The notes beneath the pieces are model-generated. The model was not told the DNA's origin, did no database searches, and saw only the letters and a program-made list of their open reading frames with translations. A program made the translations under genes and the position numbers. Below are positions 45,529 through 53,474 of a stretch of DNA of 64,000 bases, in pieces (position 1 is the first letter of the stretch; each line of letters starts with the position of its first letter). This DNA comes from a bacterium (lineage in GTDB: Bacteria > Patescibacteria > Paceibacteria > UBA9973 > UBA6065): contig JAUXUT010000149.1 in assembly GCA_030680695.1 (NCBI GenBank), positions 496,001 to 560,000 of the forward strand, read 5' to 3'.

Positions 45529-46884
45529 TTATCTGCCCAGCTTCTGCGCGAGATACGATACCAGGTCATCGAGCTTCACGCTTTCCTGTGCGCCGGTGTC
45601 GCGATCGCGAACGGTGACGGGTGATCCATCCTTTTCAATAGTGGCGAAATCAACGGTGACACAGAACGGTGTGCCGATTTCATCTTGCTTGCGGTATCGC
45701 TTGCCGATTGATCCAGTGGTGTCATATTCAACGGTGCTGCCATTTTTCGCGAACTCCTTGCGCAAAACCTGATGCAACTCCTTGGCCTTGGCCGTGAGGG
45801 CGTCTTTATTTTTTAGAAGTGGAAACACGGCGACTTTAATCGGGGCGACTGCCGGCGAAAGTTTGAGGTATTCGCGCTTCTCTCCCCCGAGCTCGTCCTG
45901 GGTATACGCCGATGTCAGCACGGCGAGCACGGTGCGGTCGACGCCGAACGACGGCTCGATGCAGTGCGGCACGAAGCGAACTTTCTTTTCCTCGTCGTAA
46001 TATGACAAGTCCGTGCCGGACGCAGTGCTGTGCGCCTTGAGGTCAAAGTCGGTGCGATAAGCGAGACCGTACAACTCTGTCTTGCCAAACGGATAATCGA
46101 ATTCAAAGTCGATAGTTCGTTTCGAGTAATGAGCAAGGTCACCAGGTGCGATTTCGTGCTCGTGGACCTTGTCCTGTGGTAAGCCGACGTCTTGTGTGTA
46201 TGCGTGGACCTCTTTCACGAAATGATTAAACGTCTCTTCCCAGTTTGCTGGATCAACGAAGTATTCGATCTCCATCTGCTCGAATTCGCGAGTGCGGAAT
46301 ATAAAGTCACGCGGAGAAATTTCGTTTCGGAATGCCTTGCCGATTTGAGCCATGCCGAACGGGAGCTTCGGGTGCATGGTATCGAGGACATTTTTAAAGT
46401 TCACGAACATGCCCTGGGCTGTTTCTGGGCGCAGATATGAAACTGATGACTCGTCCTGGGTCGCGCCAACATTAGTTTGAAACATCATGTTGAACTGACG
46501 TTCTTCGCCAAGCTTGCCACCGCATTCTGGGCACTCCTTTTTGTCGCGGAGGGTCGCTTCGAGCTGATCGGCGCGGAATCGACGTTTGCATTTCGCGCAC
46601 TCGACGAGCGGGTCAGCAAAACCACCAACGTGTCCAGACGCCTTCCAGACATTCTGATTCATGAGAATCGCTGCATCCATGCCGTACATATCATCACGGT
46701 CATCAACGAAACGTTTCCACCAGAGCGTCTTTATGTTGTTTTTAAGAGCAACACCAAGTGGGCCATAATCCCAAGTTCCGGCAAGGCCGCCATAGATTTC
46801 TGAACCTTGGAATATGAAACCTCGCCTCTTGAGAAGAGATGAGAGGTTTTCCATGACGTCTGGCTGGGTTGGTTTATTGCTCAT
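45529..46884 (-). CDS. glyS: glycyl-tRNA synthetase (single-chain dimeric type)
   Basis: A 451-residue class II synthetase of the alpha2 type. Motif 1 lies around IYGGLAGTWDYGPLG. A zinc-binding insertion has CAKCKRRF and CPECGG (about 96-122). Motif 2 is FRNEISPRDFIFRTREFEQ, and motif 3 ends near PSFGVDRTVLAVL. A C-terminal anticodon domain has APIKVAVFPL. It charges tRNA-Gly. A TATAAA lies close to the start codon. Confidence 0.96.
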   Translation of the reverse strand: MSNKPTQPDVMENLSSLLKRRGFIFQGSEIYGGLAGTWDYGPLGVALKNNIKTLWWKRFVDDRDDMYGMDAAILMNQNVWKASGHVGGFADPLVECAKCKRRFRADQLEATLRDKKECPECGGKLGEERQFNMMFQTNVGATQDESSVSYLRPETAQGMFVNFKNVLDTMHPKLPFGMAQIGKAFRNEISPRDFIFRTREFEQMEIEYFVDPANWEETFNHFVKEVHAYTQDVGLPQDKVHEHEIAPGDLAHYSKRTIDFEFDYPFGKTELYGLAYRTDFDLKAHSTASGTDLSYYDEEKKVRFVPHCIEPSFGVDRTVLAVLTSAYTQDELGGEKREYLKLSPAVAPIKVAVFPLLKNKDALTAKAKELHQVLRKEFAKNGSTVEYDTTGSIGKRYRKQDEIGTPFCVTVDFATIEKDGSPVTVRDRDTGAQESVKLDDLVSYLAQKLGR

Positions 46885-46911
46885 GCTTTTATAAATAAGT
46901 TTCTTTTGATA

Positions 46912-48873
46912 TTAAGGTTGTACGATGTCGTCTCCGTTTTTCCAATACAGATCGGTCGAGATTCGGGTGGTGAGTGCGGCGGCGGTCGATCGAACAATCA
47001 CGCCAGCAAACGAGTCTGTTCCGGTGACTTGGGTCTGACTGAGAAGTCCTGGGGCTATACCGACATCGGACAGACTTGGTACAAGGCCGACCTGGAACGA
47101 TACCTGTTTCGGTGCAGAGTTTGCAGGAATGTCTCCGATAAGCCATGTGACCTGGCCGCCTACGGTGTTGTAGGAAAGGTTAGTATCCGAAGGACTCCAC
47201 TTACCCAACCATTCAACACCTTGCGGCAAGATTCCGGCAACCTGCGCATCGCTCACACTATTCGAAGAGTTAGAAACTGTCCATACGATGGTATATGTCG
47301 TTTGTTTGTTGACCTGAGGCGGGATAGAACCTGAGTTGATGAAAGCTCCCTGGGAATACAAGGCTCGCGAGGTAATGCCAATGCTTGAAGCGAGGCGTGC
47401 GGTCCTTGTCACGGCGGTAACAACATTACGGGAAACACCCAATTCGTCAGTTCGGCTGCCTGATGCTGAAACGGCTACGGTTACGCTTGGGTTAGAAACT
47501 GCTTGTCCTGGAGCCGAGCGCAATGAGGCGAATGTGAAGCTAACACGACTCGACTCACCTGGCGCAATGGATGCAAGGCCCTGCACACGGCCCGCTTCCC
47601 ATATAACGACGTCCCTCGCGGAATCATAATATCCACCTGATGCACTGATGGATTTGCGGTCGAGGGCATTGCCTGTGAGTTTCGCCTCGATGCGGGCATT
47701 GTCGATACGAGTAGAGCTGTTGTTAGTCCACGCCACGTCGACACGCACGGTATCTCCTGGCTGGGTGGCGATGTCTCCCCTTACCCCATTGAATGTGAGG
47801 TCGATGCCGAGGAACGGCCTCTCGATCACGAAAGCACGGTCGCGCGAAACGATGACAGTAGCTATTTCGCGCTCATTATTTTCATCCCTTAATCCCACGT
47901 TCGCATGGATGACGCGTTCTTCGCCGTCCTCGCCGGACACAATTGCCTTGAAAGATATGGTTCGACGTGCGCCTGGTGCGAGGTCCCCGATACGCCAAAC
48001 GTTGTCTCCGTATGCGGGCTTTATATCTCCTGGCACAATCTGGAATCCAAATGGGTAGTCGAGTGACAGAAGTAAATCACGCATTGGTTGGGCGCTGTTG
48101 GACACGACGGTCACAGATACGTCGGTGGCTTGTCCTGCAAGAACCCTGTCGAGTGAATCTATGGAAACAATTACTGGCGACGACGAAATCCTGATGTTAT
48201 AAGGCTTTTCTTTCCTGAATATCGCGTTCGAATTTGGTGTGCGATATTCGACGATAAATGAAACCTTGCGCTCGTCCCCTTCTTGGCCGAACATTATAGC
48301 CGAGATAGATTTCTGCACGACTTGTCCTGGGGCGATGTCCCCGACCGATACACGTAAACGAGAAAGGTCCTTTGTTGGATTATTCGGATCTTTTGCTCCT
48401 TCAGGGAATTGGATGATGAGGTCAACTAGTTCAATCTTTTCAGCGTTCTTGTTAACAATGGCTGTTGTGAGAAGAATCGGCTCGCCTCCGGTCACAGATG
48501 CTGGGCCTTCGATCAAGATGTCAATGTTGTTTGCTGAAACGAAATTAGTACCTCGCAAAAGAGAAAATCCTGCTATGGCAAGTGCGATAACAAGAAATGC
48601 GCCACAGGCCGCGAGTATAAGTTTGTATGTTTTGCGGTGGCCACCATCCATATGAGGCATGACGTTCACTGGACCGGACATATCTATGGCCTGTTCAAGT
48701 TCCTGATTGGTGTCCTGGTCATTAGAAACTGGCTCGTTTTGCCAGCCAGACGGTGTGTTGTGAGTTTCCCGGCCCTGTATGTCGTGTCGTTCCGGCTCAT
48801 GGGCTTCGGAATCTCTCGAATAAAGGCTTTTTTTGGCCCGGTCGAGCGGGCTTCGCTTGTCGCTTTCAAACAT
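46912..48873 (-). CDS. membrane-anchored surface protein with DUF11-like repeats
   Basis: A 653-residue protein. A charged, presumably cytoplasmic region (1-80) precedes one transmembrane helix (about 84-106, LILAACGAFLVIALAIAGF). Beyond it are four or five immunoglobulin-like, DUF11/CARDB-type beta-sandwich repeats (for example DVSVTVVSNSAQPMRDLLLS and TYTIVWTVSNSSNSVSDAQV). It has no cysteines outside the helix. It is probably a surface adhesin or stalk. It lies 27 bp upstream of glyS in the same direction. Confidence 0.75.
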   Translation of the reverse strand: MFESDKRSPLDRAKKSLYSRDSEAHEPERHDIQGRETHNTPSGWQNEPVSNDQDTNQELEQAIDMSGPVNVMPHMDGGHRKTYKLILAACGAFLVIALAIAGFSLLRGTNFVSANNIDILIEGPASVTGGEPILLTTAIVNKNAEKIELVDLIIQFPEGAKDPNNPTKDLSRLRVSVGDIAPGQVVQKSISAIMFGQEGDERKVSFIVEYRTPNSNAIFRKEKPYNIRISSSPVIVSIDSLDRVLAGQATDVSVTVVSNSAQPMRDLLLSLDYPFGFQIVPGDIKPAYGDNVWRIGDLAPGARRTISFKAIVSGEDGEERVIHANVGLRDENNEREIATVIVSRDRAFVIERPFLGIDLTFNGVRGDIATQPGDTVRVDVAWTNNSSTRIDNARIEAKLTGNALDRKSISASGGYYDSARDVVIWEAGRVQGLASIAPGESSRVSFTFASLRSAPGQAVSNPSVTVAVSASGSRTDELGVSRNVVTAVTRTARLASSIGITSRALYSQGAFINSGSIPPQVNKQTTYTIVWTVSNSSNSVSDAQVAGILPQGVEWLGKWSPSDTNLSYNTVGGQVTWLIGDIPANSAPKQVSFQVGLVPSLSDVGIAPGLLSQTQVTGTDSFAGVIVRSTAAALTTRISTDLYWKNGDDIVQP

Positions 48874-48908
48874 AGGGAAAGTATATCATGCGCCCTGACG
48901 CGGCCTTA

Positions 48909-49478
48909 TTAGAGCTGGCTTTCTTGCAGAGCTTTATTAATCGCCGGCACGATGGACTTGATATTCGCCTTTGCAGTTGCAAGAGAGTTGTCTGGCACGA
49001 GGCGTTCTATGTCGAGATATCCAAGTACCGACAGTGCACGTGCGAGGATGAGGCTTTCGAATGCTTGCATGTCTTCGGCTGGAACCTCGCTTTCAAAAAG
49101 GCCGGAGAGGGCGGCGAAAAGTCTATCGTTCTTTTCTTCGCCTTGCACCAGACGTTTGGTTAGGCTGAAAATGCGCGCGCGGGCATTTTGCATGGCGCGT
49201 GAAGGCGCCGCGTCCGAACCTGTTGTGGCTAACGCCACAGGCGTTTCGGGCGCGGCGCCGGTGATTCGCCAGAATTCCTTGCCACGAACAAGAGACAATG
49301 AAAGGAACGAATAGTCCGTGAGGCTGTATCGAAGTTTGGACGCAAGGAGCCTGACACCCTGGGCACGAGCGCGTATGAGTCCGAAATCCTCTGTATATAT
49401 AAGGTATGTCTTGCTCGTTTCTCCAGACGGTGTGGACCAGAGAAGGAAACCCTTTGTTGAATAAATGCGATACGACAT
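48909..49478 (-). CDS. recO: DNA repair protein RecO
   Basis: A 189-residue protein starting MSYRIYSTKGFLLWSTPSGE (start 49478). The N-terminal OB-fold (about 1-75) has YLIYTEDFGLIRARAQGVR; the helical C-terminal part is shortened and lacks the four-Cys zinc site found in some RecO proteins. RecO loads RecA on SSB-coated DNA. The gene is divergent from mutM. Confidence 0.82.
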   Translation of the reverse strand: MSYRIYSTKGFLLWSTPSGETSKTYLIYTEDFGLIRARAQGVRLLASKLRYSLTDYSFLSLSLVRGKEFWRITGAAPETPVALATTGSDAAPSRAMQNARARIFSLTKRLVQGEEKNDRLFAALSGLFESEVPAEDMQAFESLILARALSVLGYLDIERLVPDNSLATAKANIKSIVPAINKALQESQL

Positions 49479-49521
49479 GTAGTCAGATTGTATCAAATAG
49501 GATTTGGGGTAATGTTGATGC

Positions 49522-50673
49522 ATGCCAGAGCTACCAGAAGTACAAACAACCGTTGATGGAATCGAAGCCCACACAAAAGGCCTAATAATCGCGGATGCGT
49601 GGACAGATTACGGGAGCAAATTCCATATCGGTAAAAACAATATCGCCAATCCAGAATTTTTCACAAAGTTCCGCAAGTCCGTGAAAGGCGCAAAAATTGC
49701 CAAGGCCCATCGCCGCGGCAAAAACGTGCTCGTAGACCTCGACAACGGCAAGACGATCATCATCCACATGAAGATGACGGGGCACGTCATGTACGGCTCG
49801 TACAAAAAGCTCGCCAAAAAAGACCCTCAAGGCGAGCAGTGGAGACCGACAGATTCAAAAAACGCAGCTCTCAATGATCCTTTCAATCGATTCATACACC
49901 TCGTCCTTCCCTTCACCAACGGTAAATCTCTCGTTCTGTCTGATATGCGCAAGTTCGCCAAGGTGTCGCTCGCTGATACCCAGGACTTGGCACTTTCTGA
50001 ACACTTATCGACCCACGGACCAGAGCCGCTCGACAAAGACTTCACCGCCGAGACATTCAAGGGTGCATTGATGAAACGTCCTCGCGGCAAGATAAAACAA
50101 ACGATGATGGATCATACAATCGTGTCTGGCATCGGAAACATATATTCGGACGAAATACTTTGGCGTGCGGGCGTCCATCCATTGCGTAAAGTCGAGGACG
50201 TCAACAACAAAGAATGGAAATTGCTGTACAAGGCCATGCGCGAAACACTTCTGCGCGGCATAGACTTCGGAGGAGATTCCATGTCTGACTACCGAAACAT
50301 ATTGGGCGAGCGCGGAAAGTTCCAAAATGAACATAATGCCTATCAAAAAACTGGTGAACGCTGTAAAAAACGCGGCTGTAGCGGAACCATATGCCGTATA
50401 AAGGTCGGCGGCCGCAGTGGACACTACTGCGACAAACATCAGCACTGGGCTTATAATACCCGCCATGGACATCTTCAAGGGACTATTCAAAGAATTCGGC
50501 TGGTTTTTCAACCTTCTCATAGGCCTCAGCATCATCTGGTTCTTCACCGGCGGATATCTGAGCGAGACGGCCAAGGAAGGACCTTACCTCAAACCACCCG
50601 CCCCACTCGATACAGGCGAGGCATACGGGGGCAAACTCACCAATACGGCGATAGCGCCAAAACAGACTCTTAA
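49522..50673 (+). CDS. mutM: formamidopyrimidine-DNA glycosylase with unusual C-terminal run-on
   Basis: The first ~308 residues are a full Fpg. The catalytic Pro2-Glu3 N-terminus is MPELPEVQT, Lys is in HMKMTGH, and the H2TH region has DHTIVSGIGNIYSDEILWRAG. The zinc finger C-x4-C...CDKH (RCKKRGC, YCDKHQ) has His in the last ligand place. It excises oxidised purines. No stop follows KHQ, and the frame continues for 75 Arg/His-rich residues to 50673, overlapping the next gene by 209 bp in another frame. The tail looks non-coding in character. Confidence 0.9.
   Translation: MPELPEVQTTVDGIEAHTKGLIIADAWTDYGSKFHIGKNNIANPEFFTKFRKSVKGAKIAKAHRRGKNVLVDLDNGKTIIIHMKMTGHVMYGSYKKLAKKDPQGEQWRPTDSKNAALNDPFNRFIHLVLPFTNGKSLVLSDMRKFAKVSLADTQDLALSEHLSTHGPEPLDKDFTAETFKGALMKRPRGKIKQTMMDHTIVSGIGNIYSDEILWRAGVHPLRKVEDVNNKEWKLLYKAMRETLLRGIDFGGDSMSDYRNILGERGKFQNEHNAYQKTGERCKKRGCSGTICRIKVGGRSGHYCDKHQHWAYNTRHGHLQGTIQRIRLVFQPSHRPQHHLVLHRRISERDGQGRTLPQTTRPTRYRRGIRGQTHQYGDSAKTDS
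50452..50457 (+). promoter_or_regulatory. -10 element inside the mutM 3' end
   Basis: TATAAT lies 7 nt before the ATG at 50465, with GCGACA 17 bp upstream (50429-50434) as a partial -35. It predicts a leaderless transcript for the six-cysteine protein gene. Confidence 0.55.
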
Positions 50674-51436
50674 TCTGCCAGATGCGCCGGGAATCGTTAT
50701 TCGCGACATTGATCGTGTCATTCAAAACTTCGTCGAACAATCAAGGGACGCGATAAAGCTTCATGAAGTCTCGATCCTTTCAAAAAACGCGTACATCGAC
50801 GGAGTTGCTGGTGCGGGCGCCAAAGACGCCCAAAAGGAATGGTTGCGAATTGTCGCTTCACCGTCTCTCAAGGGCACGGTGAATGTGAGTAACCTCACCT
50901 TAACTGGCGGCGGCTATGGAGTATCGGCACGCCTGCCACAGGCGGTGAATCTAACCGTTCTTGGTTCGACATACAAAAAGTCTGATGTGATGATGCCGGC
51001 CAAAGGCGTCGCCATCGTATCAACTGGCAAGTCCCCTATCGGCACGTCGTTTCGTGTGAACATGTGCACGGGATACCTCGGCCAGTTCCAAAGCTACGTC
51101 CCCGCGCTCGCACAAGAATGCCCAAGCCCGGCCGCAAAGCTCGTCGCCTATGGCCTCGGCAACGATGCTTCTTGCAAAGCCTTTGTTGAAAAGTTGCCTA
51201 AATGCCGCGCATACAACGGATCATATCCATCAAACATATCTGCTGCGTGCCGCGCATTCGTGTCTGGCGAGCTCTCATATAATTCGTGCGTAGCAAAACA
51301 CCAAGACAGTGTAGGATTCTATAAGGACGAGTGGAGACTGTTCCTCGAAGAAAAAGACGAGCTTTGGAAACAGAAGGGCGAAATCATACGCCTCCACGAC
51401 AGGACTGGTAATGCGATTGATGCGGTTACGTATTAA
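50465..51436 (+). CDS. membrane-anchored six-cysteine surface protein (paralog B)
   Basis: A 323-residue protein from ATG 50465, with one transmembrane helix (about 10-30, FFNLLIGLSIIWFFTGGYL). The middle domain (about 95-190) is lamin-tail-like. The C-terminal domain has six cysteines in contexts MCTGYL, ECPSP, SCKAF, KCRAY, ACRAF and SCVAK, then EWRLFLEEKDELWKQ and a final Tyr. Order, spacing and length match the protein at 29639-30610, so the two are paralogs. Function unknown. The longer frame starting at 50417 would begin inside the mutM zinc finger and is rejected. Confidence 0.65.
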   Translation: MDIFKGLFKEFGWFFNLLIGLSIIWFFTGGYLSETAKEGPYLKPPAPLDTGEAYGGKLTNTAIAPKQTLNLPDAPGIVIRDIDRVIQNFVEQSRDAIKLHEVSILSKNAYIDGVAGAGAKDAQKEWLRIVASPSLKGTVNVSNLTLTGGGYGVSARLPQAVNLTVLGSTYKKSDVMMPAKGVAIVSTGKSPIGTSFRVNMCTGYLGQFQSYVPALAQECPSPAAKLVAYGLGNDASCKAFVEKLPKCRAYNGSYPSNISAACRAFVSGELSYNSCVAKHQDSVGFYKDEWRLFLEEKDELWKQKGEIIRLHDRTGNAIDAVTY

Positions 51437-51915
51437 TCAAACCAGCGGAACAAGACGATACCTGCCGATACCGATACATTAAGCGACTCTTTCATGCCGC
51501 GCATGGGGATTTCAGCCACGATGTCTGCCTTGGCGAGGTTGGTAGACGGCACTCCATCTACCTCATTCCCGAATACGACGAGTGTTTTCTTGCCCGGCTT
51601 AAACTTTTTATAATCTATTGATGTGGGTGATTGTTCAACACAGACAATCTGGAATCCCTCGCTCTTGAGCTTCTTCATAAGGGCCGCGGGCGACTTCTTC
51701 GCTTCCCATGGCAACGTATTCTCGGAACCTAATGCGCATTTGGCGAAATCAGTGCGGTGTTTGCCGAAACGATCCACGGGTGTGGGTGTGTAACCAGTCA
51801 AATAGATATGCGAGGCGCCAATGGCGTCTGCCGTGCGAAAAATGGCGCCTGTGTTGTATACGGATCGGATGTCGTGGAGGAGGATGCGGACATCTCGCAT
51901 GGAAACTGTCTTCAT
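51433..51915 (-). CDS. TrmH/SpoU-type RNA 2'-O-methyltransferase
   Basis: A 160-residue SPOUT protein. Motif 1 is VYNTGAIFRTADAIG (Asn-Arg), motif 2 is VFGNEVDGVP and motif 3 is IPMRGMKESLNVSVSAGI, forming the knotted SAM site. It has no N-terminal substrate-binding domain. It should methylate a ribose in tRNA or rRNA; the target cannot be fixed. Its ATG lies 1 nt after the 3' end of tRNA-Lys on the same strand, and its stop overlaps the convergent gene by 4 bp. Confidence 0.9.
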   Translation of the reverse strand: MKTVSMRDVRILLHDIRSVYNTGAIFRTADAIGASHIYLTGYTPTPVDRFGKHRTDFAKCALGSENTLPWEAKKSPAALMKKLKSEGFQIVCVEQSPTSIDYKKFKPGKKTLVVFGNEVDGVPSTNLAKADIVAEIPMRGMKESLNVSVSAGIVLFRWFD

Positions 51916-51916
51916 G

Positions 51917-51989
51917 TCCGCCCACCAAGAATCGAACTTGGGACCATCTCCTTAAAAGGGAGCTGCTCTACCGACTGAGCTATGGGCGG
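51917..51989 (-). tRNA. tRNA-Lys (anticodon UUU)
   Basis: The reverse complement is a canonical 73-nt tRNA. The acceptor is CCGCCCA/TGGGCGG with discriminator A. The D-arm is AGCTCAGTCGGTAGAGC and the anticodon loop CTTTTAA (UUU). The T-arm is CCAAG-TTCGATT-CTTGG. CCA is not encoded. The methyltransferase start codon follows directly. Confidence 0.96.
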
Positions 51990-52037
51990 GAAATACTGAC
52001 AACAATAGTGACAATGGCGATAATAGCGCAAAGAGGC

Positions 52038-52760
52038 CTATAGGTCGAGGGCGAGCTTCTCGAGCTCGTGCTCAAACTGGCCCTGGCCGCGGTGAGCTCG
52101 ATGATACATATGAACGAGTTTCGAGAGCAAGCCGTCCACCTCGCCAGGTTTCCAAACGGAAAGGGCGCGCTTTGCTTTGCTGTACACGAACGGATTGAGA
52201 CCGGCCTCGCCCGCGGACGCAGACTTTTCGGCAAGGGCGAGCGATTTGGCCTGCCAGAACAGTATGCCGTGAATTTCTTCGGGCACCGCATCGTGGTCGA
52301 GGGCATCACGAAGCATGACCCAAAGTTTTTTCTTGTCCTTGTTGGCGAGCGCATCGGCCATTGGAAAAAGGCTTGAAGATTCTTTGGCCTTTGCTGCGCC
52401 TTCCTCGAGCGCGTATTCCTGAACCTTCTCGGCTCGTTTATCGAGTTTCTTTAAAACCTCTTTGGTGAGCTTCCCTTCCGAGAATATGAAAATGTTTGGG
52501 GATTCGGCGATGGCATCTATCTTGTCCATGACCATATCGCGCACGTCTGGCACCTCGAGCGTGCGGTCCATCAATATGATCTGCTTGTTCTCGAAAAGAC
52601 CTTGGGATTGTGTGAGTTCCTCCAATTTCTCTGGCGTCACCTGATCGCCCGTCAAAGTCCCCGCGGCGGCATCCGGTTTCTTTTCCTTAAGTGCATCAAA
52701 CAGAGCGCGTGATTTCTCGCGCGCCAAATCCGTGTCGGTGCCGTAGATGACGTATAGCAT
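52038..52760 (-). CDS. holA: DNA polymerase III delta subunit-like protein
   Basis: A 240-residue protein starting MLYVIYGTDTDLAREKSR (start 52760). It has the degenerate P-loop position of HolA (YGTD), the LFENKQIILMDR segment, and a C-terminal helical domain (KSLALAEKSASA, LVHMYHRAHRGQ). It is shorter than E. coli HolA (343). It should help load the sliding clamp. It is divergent from the toxin-antitoxin pair, sharing a 67-bp intergenic region. Confidence 0.8.
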   Translation of the reverse strand: MLYVIYGTDTDLAREKSRALFDALKEKKPDAAAGTLTGDQVTPEKLEELTQSQGLFENKQIILMDRTLEVPDVRDMVMDKIDAIAESPNIFIFSEGKLTKEVLKKLDKRAEKVQEYALEEGAAKAKESSSLFPMADALANKDKKKLWVMLRDALDHDAVPEEIHGILFWQAKSLALAEKSASAGEAGLNPFVYSKAKRALSVWKPGEVDGLLSKLVHMYHRAHRGQGQFEHELEKLALDL

Positions 52761-52806
52761 CGTAGATAAGTGTATCATTCCGGTCGGGCGACTTGCACGC
52801 GCATAT

Positions 52807-52826
52807 CATGTACGTTATTATGTACA
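52807..52826. promoter_or_regulatory. inverted repeat operator before the antitoxin gene
   Basis: TGTAC-gttattat-GTACA is an inverted repeat directly before the antitoxin ATG. Antitoxins of the Phd/YefM type commonly repress their own promoter at such palindromes, so it is a likely operator. It may also affect the divergent holA gene. Confidence 0.5.
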
Positions 52827-52827
52827 T

Positions 52828-53181
52828 ATGAACGTAAAGACAACTATATCAACCACCGAGGCGCGCAAGAGGCTTTTCGATATCGTCGACGAGGTGTCTT
52901 CCCCTGCGGTCGTTTACACCCTTACCGAACGCGGCCGCCCAAAGGCAGTCATTATGTCGGCCGAAGAATATGAATCCTGGGTCGAAACAATGGAAGTGAT
53001 GCGGGAATTTCCTAACCTAGACAAAGACGTACGGGAGACTCGACAGGCTTGGAAGACCGGCGCATGGAAGAAATGGTCTGTGTATCGGGGTATGGTGAAC
53101 GGTAAACTGGTTTTTAACGACAAGCCAAAATTGAATGTATACGCTCGTACTAAAACAAAACGTAAGAAAGAAACTCGATAA
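52828..53181 (+). CDS. Phd/YefM-type antitoxin
   Basis: A 117-residue protein starting MNVKTTISTTEARKRLFDIV. The N-terminal Phd/YefM dimer domain has RGRPKAVIMSAEEYESW (about 37-53); the C-terminal tail is basic (KTKRKKET) and probably wraps the toxin. It should neutralise the RelE-like toxin and autoregulate. It overlaps the toxin gene by 47 bp. An in-frame upstream ATG (52747) is rejected since it would read through the operator. Confidence 0.85.
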   Translation: MNVKTTISTTEARKRLFDIVDEVSSPAVVYTLTERGRPKAVIMSAEEYESWVETMEVMREFPNLDKDVRETRQAWKTGAWKKWSVYRGMVNGKLVFNDKPKLNVYARTKTKRKKETR

Positions 53182-53386
53182 GCTCGATGAAAGCCTACAG
53201 AGGCGAATCGGACTAGCTTTTGAGAAATTAATGACGGACCCTTTCCAGGGCAAAAAACTTGAGGGTAAATACAAAGGCCTGCGGTCCCTGCGCGTCTGGC
53301 CTTACCGGATCATATATGAAATCAGGAATCGTGAACTTATCGTGACAATCATCGCGGTAGCGCACAGAAAAGATGCGTATCGATAG
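53135..53386 (+). CDS. RelE/ParE-type toxin
   Basis: An 83-residue protein with the RelE fold: basic helices (NVRKKLDKLDESLQRRIG), LRSLRVWPYRIIYEI and a C-terminal IIAVAHRKDAY motif bearing the usual Arg/Lys/His/Tyr active-site residues. RelE toxins cut mRNA in the ribosomal A site; ParE types inhibit gyrase. The HRKDAY ending favours an mRNase. It begins inside the antitoxin gene in another frame. Confidence 0.88.
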   Translation: MYTLVLKQNVRKKLDKLDESLQRRIGLAFEKLMTDPFQGKKLEGKYKGLRSLRVWPYRIIYEIRNRELIVTIIAVAHRKDAYR

Positions 53387-53396
53387 CAAACAAAAA

Positions 53397-53417
53397 GGGC
53401 TCTGTTGAGCCCTACAA
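53397..53417 (-). terminator. terminator downstream of polA
   Basis: On the minus strand GGGCTC-AACA-GAGCCC is followed by TTTTTG. A second long inverted repeat, AAAATCTAAACGC / GCGTTTAGATTTT (about 53428-53482), overlaps the polA stop and serves both directions. Confidence 0.75.
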
Positions 53418-53474
53418 CCGTTGCATCAAAAAATCTAAACGCTTCCTTGTGCGCGCCTAAGCAGAAGGAGGCGT

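Noticed and set aside
50449..50673. Alternative genetic code (UGA as Gly) to explain the mutM run-on.
   Set aside because: TGA acts as a stop for other genes (for example the recombinase), and no conserved gene needs TGA read through.
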